From an uncultured Lachnospiraceae bacterium (GTDB lineage Bacteria; Bacillota; Clostridia; Lachnospirales; Lachnospiraceae), in assembly GCA_905233835.1 (NCBI GenBank), contig CAJOGB010000077.1:1-5331 (forward strand): a stretch of 5,331 bases of DNA. The letters run 5' to 3'. Under the pieces are notes generated by a model. That model was not told where the DNA came from. It worked only from the letters and a program-made list of their open reading frames with translations, and ran no database searches. Position 1 is the first letter of the stretch; the number at the start of each line of letters is the position of its first letter. Shown here in pieces: positions 1 through 5,331 of this stretch. The translations under genes and the position numbers were made by a program.

Positions 1-848
1 CGAACAACCTTGATTGTTGCACAGAAGTCTTCTTTTCCAAGTCCCATCTCAAGAGCCTTGTCATAAACACGAACTGCGTTTTCTTCACCCGGCATATCTA
101 CGCCACACTCTTCTGCTAACTTTAAGCAGATGTGAACATCCTTATGCTCATTTTCAATGGAGAATGCTGTGGTGTAATCTTCTTTTGCAAGAACATCTTT
201 CTTAGAATCCAAGTACCAGTTTCCTGCACCACCGTAAGAAATTGCTTCTGCATAGGTTAAAATGTCAATTCCGTTTGCCTTGGCAAGTGTGGATGTTTCG
301 TTAACACCGTTCTGAATCTGAGAAACAAGTGCGTTATGGCAAATCTTCATAACCAATCCCTTGCCGTTGTCTCCCATACGAATTACATTTTCGCCCATGT
401 AAAGAAGAATCGGACGAGCCTTTTCATAATCTTCTTCGGAACCACCAACATAGATACCAAGTTTTCCGGCAATTGCTGCAGGTTTGGATTTTACAACCGG
501 TGCATCAATGAAGTGTGCGCCTGTTTTCTTTACCATCTCGGAAATCTCAACAGAAACACTTGGATCAATGGTAGACATATCAATACAGAACTTTGTATCG
601 TTTAATTCAGATAAGATTCCCTCATAAACGCTTCTGGAATGCTCACTCTTCGGAACCATGGAAATGATTACGTCTGAGTTCTTTGCCAACTCAACAGAGT
701 TTTCACAGGCAACCGCACCCTTGGATGCCAAAAGGTCAACCTTTTCTTTTACAAAATCGAAACAATAAACTGTGTCGTCATGTTTCTTAACAATGTTCTC
801 GCACATGGATTCTCCCATGATACCTAAGCCGATAAAACCGATTTTCAT
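1..848 (-). CDS. NAD(P)-dependent beta-hydroxyacid dehydrogenase (3-hydroxyisobutyrate dehydrogenase family), 3' end cut by window edge
   Basis: Cytosolic oxidoreductase that would interconvert a beta-hydroxyacid and its semialdehyde. 282 codons are visible with no stop; the family is usually about 290-300 residues, so only the tail is missing. The start is the ATG at 848-846, with GGAGGA (861-856) seven bases upstream. A Rossmann motif GLGIMG lies at residues 7-12 of an opening MKIGFIGLGIMG. Asp31 at the end of the second strand favours NAD over NADP. The substrate segment is at residues 115-136 (DAPV...GIYVGG), the probable catalytic lysine is K168 in GKGLVMKICHN, and the C-terminal HKD is at 235-237. 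The loop after DAPV reads VKSKPAA instead of the usual SGG, with K120 where E. coli YihU has Arg123. The substrate is therefore not predictable by name: hydroxyisobutyrate, tartronate semialdehyde, succinate semialdehyde or a sulfonated or other anionic aldehyde are possible. It has its own promoter and is isolated from the importer genes by a terminator. Family is confident, substrate is not. Confidence 0.9.
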   Translation of the reverse strand, partial: MKIGFIGLGIMGESMCENIVKKHDDTVYCFDFVKEKVDLLASKGAVACENSVELAKNSDVIISMVPKSEHSRSVYEGILSELNDTKFCIDMSTIDPSVSVEISEMVKKTGAHFIDAPVVKSKPAAIAGKLGIYVGGSEEDYEKARPILLYMGENVIRMGDNGKGLVMKICHNALVSQIQNGVNETSTLAKANGIDILTYAEAISYGGAGNWYLDSKKDVLAKEDYTTAFSIENEHKDVHICLKLAEECGVDMPGEENAVRVYDKALEMGLGKEDFCATIKVV

Positions 849-932
849 TTTCTCTTCCTCCAAATCATTTGTTTTAAACTCTAAATTTACTTAAAAGCCT
901 TTGTTCTTAGGCATTTCTCGTACATTTTCGCA

Positions 933-955
933 ATTAGTTAATTGTTTTAACTAAT
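933..955. repeat. Perfect 9-bp-arm inverted repeat, probable operator of the dehydrogenase gene
   Basis: ATTAGTTAA (933-941), a five-base spacer TTGTT, then TTAACTAAT (947-955), an exact reverse complement. It lies just downstream of the predicted -10 box (959-964) and covers the expected transcription start near 952, a classic repressor position. AT-rich dyads of this size with TTAA cores are typical of MarR-type and similar winged-helix regulators, but no regulator gene is in the window. It is followed by no T-run in the direction of transcription, so a terminator is unlikely. The symmetry is seen directly; the operator role is inferred. Confidence 0.6.
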
Positions 956-958
956 ATA

Positions 959-986
959 ATCATACTATGTTTGAACCATTATTCAA
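959..986 (-). promoter_or_regulatory. Predicted sigma-A promoter for the dehydrogenase gene
   Basis: On the minus strand a -35 TTGAAT (986-981) is separated by 16 bases from a -10 TATGAT (964-959). Transcription would start near 952, giving a leader of about 105 bases before the ATG at 848. Just upstream of the -35, 989-1006 reads CTTTTTT-GTGC-AAAAAAG on the plus strand; these A/T tracts could act as an UP element. The promoter sits downstream of the importer's terminator, consistent with separate expression. Confidence 0.6.
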
Positions 987-987
987 C
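970..987. promoter_or_regulatory. Dyad over the -35 box with resemblance to an ARG box
   Basis: Plus-strand TTGAA (971-975), six bases, TTCAA (982-986) forms a perfect five-base-arm dyad overlapping the -35 hexamer. Read on the minus strand, 987-970 agrees at 13 of the 16 specified positions with the ARG-box consensus TNTGAATWWWWATTCANW as I remember it; the mismatches are the first base and two central or half-site bases. It could be an ArgR/AhrC-type site or a second site for an unrelated regulator. The arms are short and AT-rich, so chance is a real alternative. Confidence 0.3.
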
Positions 988-1101
988 ACTTTTTTGTGCA
1001 AAAAAGAGAATTTTGACGTTTTGTTTAAAAGAGTTAATTATTTTTTGGTAAACATTGCCAATTGAAAAAACCAAACCATAGAAAACCAGTTTCCAAAAAC
1101 A

Positions 1102-1136
1102 CAAAAAAGAGACAGAGTTTCCAAAACTCTGTCTCT
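1102..1136 (-). terminator. Intrinsic terminator of the cbiMQO transcript
   Basis: A perfect 13-bp stem: AGAGACAGAGTTT at 1108-1120 pairs with AAACTCTGTCTCT at 1124-1136 around a three-base loop CCA. On the minus strand the hairpin runs straight into TTTTTTGTG (1108-1102 side), the expected U-tract. It begins 23 bases past the cbiO stop codon. The T-run on the plus-strand side is absent, so it acts in the direction of the importer genes. Confidence 0.92.
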
Positions 1137-1159
1137 GTATCTATCGTGCTCTATCTGCT

Positions 1160-1894
1160 TTATTCATTATACAAGGATAATGGCAGTTCCAATCCATGGG
1201 CTTCCAACAGTTCTTTATCCGTAAGAATCTCTTTTGCATCCCCGTCTGCAATGATGCTGCCTTCATCCATCAAAATCACGCGATTGCAGGTATCCATAAT
1301 AAAATCCAAGTCATGACTGGCTATCATCTTTAAATGTTCAAATTCATTTAACACATAGATGAGATTTCTGCGATTTCTTGGATCTAACGCCACTGAAGGT
1401 TCATCCATTAAGATTACATCCGGTGTCATGGATAAAATGGTTGCAATGCTGGCAAGCTTTTTTTCTCCACCGCTCATCTTATAGATAGGCTTTTTTCGAA
1501 GATGGGAAATATGCACCTTTTCTAATGCTTCATCCACACGACGCTGCACTTCCTCCTCCGGAAGTCCATAGTTTCTGGGTGCAAAAGCCACATCCTCTTC
1601 TACTGTGGTCATAAACAGCTGGCTGTCGGAATCCTGAAACACGTATCCGATTTTTTCACGAACCTTCCCCAATGTTTCCTGTGATAAAGGAATCTCCTCC
1701 ACACGGATACTTCCCTCAAAACGCAAATCCAATCCCACCAACAGTTTTAACAGTGTGGACTTTCCCACACCATTTGCTCCTACGATTCCGATTGCATCGT
1801 TTTCGTGAGCAGTAAAAGAAATATCCTTTAAAATCGGTTGATTCTTTTCATAAGAAAAGTTTAAGTTTTCTACATTAATATGAATATGACTCAT
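1160..1894 (-). CDS. cbiO: ECF cobalt/nickel importer, ATP-binding subunit CbiO
   Basis: Cytoplasmic ATPase (A component) that powers metal uptake with CbiQ and CbiM. At 244 residues it is slightly shorter than many CbiO proteins (about 270-280). Walker A is GANGVGKST (39-47), Q-loop Q87 (VFQDSD), ABC signature MSGGEKK (140-146), Walker B VILMDEP (160-166, catalytic E165), D-loop SVALDP and switch H194 (ASHD). All catalytic positions are intact. The signature has Glu instead of the textbook Gln after SGG, common in this subfamily, and is followed by KKLASIA rather than KRVAIA. The ATG at 1894 overlaps the cbiQ stop by four bases (ATGA) and has AGGAGGA (1909-1903) eight bases upstream, so the start is secure. 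Only one ATPase gene is present, so a homodimer is expected. Last gene of the operon, followed by a strong terminator. Confidence 0.93.
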   Translation of the reverse strand: MSHIHINVENLNFSYEKNQPILKDISFTAHENDAIGIVGANGVGKSTLLKLLVGLDLRFEGSIRVEEIPLSQETLGKVREKIGYVFQDSDSQLFMTTVEEDVAFAPRNYGLPEEEVQRRVDEALEKVHISHLRKKPIYKMSGGEKKLASIATILSMTPDVILMDEPSVALDPRNRRNLIYVLNEFEHLKMIASHDLDFIMDTCNRVILMDEGSIIADGDAKEILTDKELLEAHGLELPLSLYNE

Positions 1895-2691
1895 ACAAAA
1901 AGTCCTCCTACGATTTCAAATACAGGATACAAACGAAAAGCAAAAAGCACAAAAAACCAAACCAAAAGATATATCAAATCTCCCTTGTTCTTTCTCTTTT
2001 TTGTCATTCTCGGAAATTCTCCGTTAAATCCTCTGATGCACATGCTTTCATAAATATCATCCGCTCGATCCATACTGCGAAGCAGCATCTGTCCCACCAA
2101 AGGCCCCCAAGCCGAGATATGGATTCCCTTTTGTCCCGGGGCACGCAAAGAATATGCCTGGGTAATTCGTTTGGTTTCAGCCATCAAAACCGTGATATAG
2201 CGATAAATCAAAAGCAACTGTGTCACCATAATCTTTGGTATATGTATCAGTCGAAGGGCATAGCAAATCTCTTCAATGCTTGTGGTAGCAATGAGCAAAT
2301 AAGACGCCAACACTGTAAAGATACCCTTTATCATCAGGGTAAACATGGATATCACGCCGCCCCACACGGCTACGTCTCCGATATGGTTCACCACCGTATG
2401 ATCAAAAAAAGGATTAAAAATACCCATAATGCTGACAATCGGAAGCACCACTCGCAGCCGATACAGAGCATCCCTAAAAGACAAATCTCCTAAAACAAAA
2501 ACGAAAATAGGATAGATACACATGCCAAAAAGTCCTGCCATATCATACTTATGGAAGGACACAATCAGAAAAATATAATAGACAGTAAGGAAAAGCTTAA
2601 TAAGCGGGTGAATATTATTCACCCACTTATCTTCTTTTGACATACTGTCTATTTTTTGAATTTCATAAATCGCTTTATTGATTTTACTCAT
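1891..2691 (-). CDS. cbiQ: ECF cobalt/nickel importer, transmembrane coupling subunit CbiQ (T component)
   Basis: Membrane protein linking the ATPase to the substrate-binding CbiM. At 266 residues it has the usual family length. The N-terminus carries the typical pattern ending in NNIHPLIKLF (25-34). Hydrophobic segments lie near 32-46, 50-69, 80-93, 112-135, 155-170 and 238-264. The two cytoplasmic X-R-X coupling motifs that dock on the ATPase are visible as SLRAPG (R183) and CIRGFNGEF (R220). The first motif is L-R-A rather than the common A-R-G. The ATG at 2691 lies inside the end of cbiM (8-base overlap), with only a weak GAAGAAG upstream, which suggests translational coupling. An internal Met17 (2643) has no ribosome binding site and would shorten the N-terminal helix region, so the upstream start is preferred. 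Confidence 0.92.
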   Translation of the reverse strand: MSKINKAIYEIQKIDSMSKEDKWVNNIHPLIKLFLTVYYIFLIVSFHKYDMAGLFGMCIYPIFVFVLGDLSFRDALYRLRVVLPIVSIMGIFNPFFDHTVVNHIGDVAVWGGVISMFTLMIKGIFTVLASYLLIATTSIEEICYALRLIHIPKIMVTQLLLIYRYITVLMAETKRITQAYSLRAPGQKGIHISAWGPLVGQMLLRSMDRADDIYESMCIRGFNGEFPRMTKKRKNKGDLIYLLVWFFVLFAFRLYPVFEIVGGLFV

Positions 2692-3697
2692 CCGCTTTTG
2701 CTTCTTCTACCTTTGTATTCTTGAAGAATTTTAACAGAGATGCAACTCCTACGCAAAGGACAACTACAATAAGCCCACCAATAATACCGGAGAATGAAGT
2801 ACCTGCTGCGGTATCACTGTTCTTAAATGCATAATCCGGAAGAAAAGATGTAGCTTCCTGGATGGATGCAAAGAAATCATATGCGCCACCGGTAGCTTCT
2901 AACTCAGATGTACCTGCAACCTTTTCCATAGACCACTCAAGTCCGTCAGGGAATGCGGAAGCAAATAAAGATACGATTCCGCCAAAAATTGCAGCGAAGA
3001 TTGCAAGAACGCCTAAGGTCTTTTTAAAGGTTAAGCGACCTTCACCTGCGGTCTCGCCAACGCCCCAGAGCAATTCCGGACGTGCTTCATGTACAAAGCA
3101 AAGCACTGCTGCTGTAATTAAACCTTCCACAGCACCGATAGCCAAGTGAATGGGCTGCATGGTTGCTAAGAACACACTAAACGGAAGTTCTGTTACACCG
3201 GAAGCCAAAGTCTCCAAACAAACGGAAAATGCTCCCAGCTGAAGTGTTACCACACAACCGATAACAGAAGCTGCAATAATCTTTCCTTTTGTGGCGCCTT
3301 TTTTCATCATCGGACGCCAAATCAAAAATGATCCGATAAAGCATCCGTAAAATGCCATATTCCAAACATTACATCCCAATGCCAAAAGTCCACCATCGGC
3401 GAAGAACAGGCATTGTACCAAAAGGACGCCTATCATGGTTAAAAATCCGGCAAAAGGACCAAGTAATGCGGACAACATCATACCTCCGCATAAATGTCCG
3501 GATGAACCAGTTCCCGGAATGGTAAAGTTTAACATCTGGGTAGCAAAAACAAATGCTCCCATCACTCCCATCAATGGAATTTTCTTTGGATTGTTTTCAA
3601 GTTTTACTTCTCTTACGGACACCCCTGCCGCAATTGTAGAAGCTGCATACATCGTGCCTGCCACTGCAGGAACGATCAGTGCATCTGCCATATGCAT
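2684..3697 (-). CDS. cbiM: ECF cobalt/nickel importer, substrate-binding subunit CbiM with C-terminal PDGLE (CbiN-like) domain
   Basis: Integral membrane S component that captures Co2+ or Ni2+. The protein begins MHMADALI; in this family the N-terminal amino group, His2 and a later His form the metal site, and the matching later residue here is H68 in GSSGHLCGG. Residues 1 to about 205 are the CbiM core with several membrane spans. From about 220 a second module follows: a span at 227-247, the PDGLEWS motif (250-256), a hydrophilic loop to about 302 and a final span at 303-323, then a charged tail. This two-span layout resembles the separate CbiN/NikN subunit, and no separate cbiN is present. 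The start at 3697 keeps the essential Met-His N-terminus and has TGAGGA (3710-3705) seven bases upstream. The importer could be for cobalt (vitamin B12) or nickel; sequence alone does not decide, so nikM/nikMN is an equal alternative name. Confidence 0.9.
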   Translation of the reverse strand: MHMADALIVPAVAGTMYAASTIAAGVSVREVKLENNPKKIPLMGVMGAFVFATQMLNFTIPGTGSSGHLCGGMMLSALLGPFAGFLTMIGVLLVQCLFFADGGLLALGCNVWNMAFYGCFIGSFLIWRPMMKKGATKGKIIAASVIGCVVTLQLGAFSVCLETLASGVTELPFSVFLATMQPIHLAIGAVEGLITAAVLCFVHEARPELLWGVGETAGEGRLTFKKTLGVLAIFAAIFGGIVSLFASAFPDGLEWSMEKVAGTSELEATGGAYDFFASIQEATSFLPDYAFKNSDTAAGTSFSGIIGGLIVVVLCVGVASLLKFFKNTKVEEAKADE

Positions 3698-3727
3698 AGT
3701 ATTTTCCTCACTTATTATTTATTATTT

Positions 3728-3740
3728 GGATGTGTCATCC
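3728..3740. repeat. Small inverted repeat in the cbiM leader
   Basis: GGATG (3728-3732), TGT, CATCC (3736-3740) is a perfect five-base-arm dyad. It lies at the start point expected for the putative promoter at 3747-3775 and 31 bases ahead of the cbiM ATG. It could be a regulator site or a short leader hairpin. It does not match the long-spaced NikR operator I know. Short arms keep confidence low. Confidence 0.35.
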
Positions 3741-3746
3741 TAAGCC

Positions 3747-3775
3747 ATAATACGCGATAAAAAACACCAGCACAA
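3747..3775 (-). promoter_or_regulatory. Possible promoter of cbiMQO
   Basis: On the minus strand TATTAT (3752-3747) is a good -10 box; 17 bases upstream is TTGTGC (3775-3770), a poor -35 with three of six consensus bases. Start would be near 3740, giving a leader of about 42 bases. If it is not used, the importer is read through from argH. Confidence 0.4.
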
Positions 3776-3790
3776 GCCTCCCGGGGGGTT
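3759..3790 (-). terminator. Possible weak terminator after argH
   Basis: Directly after the argH stop codon the minus strand has a C6 run, then CCGG (3784-3781) that can pair, with one G-U, to CTGG (3770-3767); AAC and GTT can close the base across an internal loop. Six T residues (3764-3759) follow. The T-run is convincing but the stem is short and imperfect, so partial read-through into cbiM is likely. Confidence 0.3.
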
Positions 3791-5183
3791 ATAATCCGAT
3801 TTCTTTATAAGTTATTAAATATTCTTTGCAAGCTTCAATTTCTTCCTCGATAGCCTCTAACCCCGGTGCTCCCGTGGTAAGGCGCTTATTTACACAAGTC
3901 TCCAAGGAAATGGCTTCATAGATATCATTTTCAAATTCCGGGGCAAATTCCTTTAGTTCGGAAAGGCTCATTTCATCGATGGAAATACCTTTTTCAATGC
4001 AGGATACTACAATACGTCCGATGATACCGTGTGCATCTCTAAAGGGTACCCCTTTGTTTACGAGATAATCCGCCGCATCGGTGGCATTGGTAAAGCCCTT
4101 CATGGCGCTTTCTGCCATGACTTTTTTATTGAACTTCATGGTAGCAATCATTCCATCAAACAAAGCGATGCATCCTTTTACGGTATCGATGGCATCAAAG
4201 GAAAGTTCCTTATCCTCCTGCATATCTTTATTGTATGCAAGTGGAATCCCCTTCATGGTTGTAAGAAGGCTTGTTAAGGCGCCATACACTCTTCCTGTTT
4301 TTCCTCTTACCAGTTCCGCGATATCCGGATTTTTCTTTTGGGGCATAATGGAACTTCCGGTGCTGTAGGCATCGTCGATTTCCACAAAGCCGTACTCATT
4401 GGAATTCCAAATAATCACTTCCTCGGAAAAACGGGACAAGTGCATCATAATAATGGATAGCGCAGATAAAAACTCTATCAAATAATCGCGGTCGGAAACA
4501 CCATCCATGGAATTGGCAGTAGGTCCGTAAAAATCCAACTCTTCTGCCACATATTCTCTGTCAAGGGGATAGGTGGTTCCTGCCAGTGCGCCGCTTCCCA
4601 AAGGACAATAATTCATACGTTCATGAATATCATTTAAACGAAGTCTGTCACGTTTAAACATTTCAAAATATGCACCAAAGTGATGGGCCAAAGTAATGGG
4701 CTGAGCCTTTTGCAAATGGGTAAAGCCCGGCATATAGGTATCCTTATTTTCTTCCATCACCTTTAAAATGGTTTCCAAAAAATGTTTTAAAAGCGCATCC
4801 ACTTCCTGCACCTGTGCGCGGGTATACAAGCGCATATCCAGTGCCACCTGATCGTTTCTGCTTCGTCCGGTATGCAGTTTCTTTCCGGCAGCGCCGATGC
4901 GATCAATCAAATTCGCCTCCACAAAGCTGTGAATGTCTTCGTACTCGTCGGTAATCTCTAATTTCCCTTCATCCACATCTTTTTCAATGGAATCCAAACC
5001 CTTTAAAATCGCATCCCGTTCTTCCTCCGTCAAAATGCCCTGTTTGCTAAGCATCTTCACATGTGCGCGGCTTCCGGTAACGTCTTCATGAAAAAACTTT
5101 TGATCAAATCCAATGGATGCATTAAAGGCGTATACCAGTTTGTCGGTTTCTTTTGTGAAACGTCCACCCCAAAGTTGAGCCAT
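3789..5183 (-). CDS. argH: Argininosuccinate lyase
   Basis: Cytosolic enzyme of the last arginine biosynthesis step, splitting argininosuccinate into arginine and fumarate; homotetramer in the fumarase/aspartase superfamily. At 464 residues it has normal full length. The N-terminus MAQLWGGRF is typical. Conserved blocks are HTGRSRNDQ (104-112), GFTHLQKAQP (153-162) with the expected general acid/base His156, and the superfamily signature GSSIMPQKKNPD (276-287) with the catalytic serine at 277 or 278. KDMQEDKE (319-326) is also present. No active-site residue is missing. The ATG at 5183 has AAGGAG (5197-5192) about eight bases upstream, so the start is secure. It lies 42 bases downstream of queH with no terminator between, hence probably co-transcribed. 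argG, the usual partner, is not in the window. Confidence 0.97.
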   Translation of the reverse strand: MAQLWGGRFTKETDKLVYAFNASIGFDQKFFHEDVTGSRAHVKMLSKQGILTEEERDAILKGLDSIEKDVDEGKLEITDEYEDIHSFVEANLIDRIGAAGKKLHTGRSRNDQVALDMRLYTRAQVQEVDALLKHFLETILKVMEENKDTYMPGFTHLQKAQPITLAHHFGAYFEMFKRDRLRLNDIHERMNYCPLGSGALAGTTYPLDREYVAEELDFYGPTANSMDGVSDRDYLIEFLSALSIIMMHLSRFSEEVIIWNSNEYGFVEIDDAYSTGSSIMPQKKNPDIAELVRGKTGRVYGALTSLLTTMKGIPLAYNKDMQEDKELSFDAIDTVKGCIALFDGMIATMKFNKKVMAESAMKGFTNATDAADYLVNKGVPFRDAHGIIGRIVVSCIEKGISIDEMSLSELKEFAPEFENDIYEAISLETCVNKRLTTGAPGLEAIEEEIEACKEYLITYKEIGL

Positions 5184-5225
5184 AATCTTTTCTCCTTTTC
5201 CCTTGTTTCTTATTCAAAAAACGAT
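5184..5225 (-). other. queH-argH spacer
   Basis: The 42-base spacer carries the argH ribosome binding site (5197-5192) and a T-rich stretch. I see no hairpin and no -10/-35 pair, which supports read-through from queH into argH. A TTGAAT (5217-5212) resembles half an ARG box but lacks the partner half. Confidence 0.6.
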
Positions 5226-5331
5226 TTACTTTCTCATCGAGAATTCACATCCGCAGTAATCCTGGCGGTACATGTTGTATTCCTTTGATATCTCACAGGA
5301 ACGAAGGTATCCGTTTTTCTTTTTGAAGTCA
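5226..5331 (-). CDS. queH: Epoxyqueuosine reductase QueH (former DUF208), C-terminal fragment cut by window edge
   Basis: Only the last 34 codons and the TAA stop (5228-5226) are present; the gene begins beyond the right edge. The visible end contains NGYLRSCEISKEYNMYRQ, then DYCGCEFS, a hallmark tail of QueH. The two cysteines of YCGC (residues 26 and 28 of the fragment) correspond to the C-terminal Cys pair that, with an N-terminal Cys pair, holds the metal/iron-sulfur centre in this family. QueH reduces epoxyqueuosine to queuosine at the wobble position of tRNAs with GUN anticodons, replacing the unrelated QueG. The short length visible limits certainty, but the tail motif is distinctive. 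The coding end is followed after 42 bases by argH. Confidence 0.85.
   Translation of the reverse strand, partial: DFKKKNGYLRSCEISKEYNMYRQDYCGCEFSMRK

Larger units (their letters stand above)
849..1159. other. Intergenic control region between dehydrogenase and cbiO
   Basis: This 311-base stretch has no convincing gene. From right to left it contains the cbiO terminator (1136-1102), an AT-rich stretch of unknown role (about 1007-1101), A/T tracts (989-1006), the dehydrogenase promoter with two dyads (933-987), a leader of about 105 bases and the ribosome binding site (861-856). The leader has a small GCCT/AGGC hairpin (897-900 with 909-912) and an ATG-initiated 12-codon reading frame (925-887) without a ribosome binding site; I do not call either functional. 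Confidence 0.8.

Noticed and set aside
336..605. Plus-strand open frame of 89 codons
   Set aside because: It is antisense to the well-supported dehydrogenase gene, has no ribosome binding site that I can see and resembles no family.
897..912. GCCT/AGGC hairpin followed by TTTT in the dehydrogenase leader, as an attenuator
   Set aside because: A four-base stem with an eight-base loop is too weak to claim, and no alternative pairing is evident.
887..925. Twelve-codon reading frame in the dehydrogenase leader (MYEKCLRTKAFK)
   Set aside because: It begins with ATG and ends before the ribosome binding site, but no Shine-Dalgarno precedes it and such short frames are expected by chance.
1045..1061. 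TTGG-N9-CCAA symmetry between terminator and promoter
   Set aside because: Four-base arms are easily found by chance and the site is too far upstream of the promoter to interpret.
2119..2493. Plus-strand open frame of 124 codons
   Set aside because: It lies wholly antisense to cbiQ, whose membrane-protein sequence and motifs are clear; the composition is that of a shadow frame.
3783..3788. G6 (C6 on the coding strand) run right after the argH stop as a phase-variable tract
   Set aside because: Six bases is short for slippage control and it lies outside the coding sequence; it is better explained as part of a weak terminator stem.
3698..3788. Cobalamin or NiCo riboswitch upstream of cbiM
   Set aside because: The gap is too short for a cobalamin riboswitch and I could not find conserved elements or a multi-stem layout of either class.
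5204..5221. Full ARG box upstream of argH
   Set aside because: Only one half-site (TTGAAT on the minus strand) is present; the second half does not match.

Overview
All recognisable genes lie on the minus strand. Base composition is moderately AT-rich, ribosome binding sites are strong GGAGG-type and genes are tightly packed. Together with the protein families, this suggests a Clostridia-type Firmicute, most like the Lachnospiraceae. That placement is an inference from style and protein resemblance, not from a marker gene.

In transcription order (right to left) the window holds: the last 34 codons of queH (epoxyqueuosine reductase, 5226-5331); argH (argininosuccinate lyase, 3789-5183); a three-gene ECF-type cobalt/nickel importer made of a CbiM protein with a C-terminal PDGLE domain (2684-3697), the transmembrane coupler CbiQ (1891-2691) and the ATPase CbiO (1160-1894); a strong intrinsic terminator (1102-1136); an AT-rich control region (about 862-1101); and a nearly complete beta-hydroxyacid dehydrogenase (1-848) that runs off the left edge.

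queH and argH are 42 bases apart with no visible terminator, so argH probably shares queH's transcript. A 97-base gap separates the argH stop from the cbiM start. It carries a poor hairpin with a T-run, a possible promoter and a small dyad, so the importer may have its own transcript. No cobalamin riboswitch fits there. Within the importer the genes overlap by 8 and 4 bases, which is typical of translationally coupled subunits. CbiM binds the metal, CbiQ couples, and CbiO (presumably as a dimer) hydrolyses ATP.

The dehydrogenase is a separate unit behind the terminator. Its upstream region has a good promoter, a 9-bp-arm perfect inverted repeat over the predicted transcription start, and a second dyad over the -35 box that resembles an ARG box. 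Its substrate loop departs from the usual SGG signature of 3-hydroxyisobutyrate dehydrogenases and has a lysine where the sulfolactaldehyde reductase YihU has its anion-binding arginine. These are the two most interesting points here. I saw no mobile element, CRISPR array, tRNA, rRNA or clearly new multi-gene system; most of the window is ordinary housekeeping and transport.
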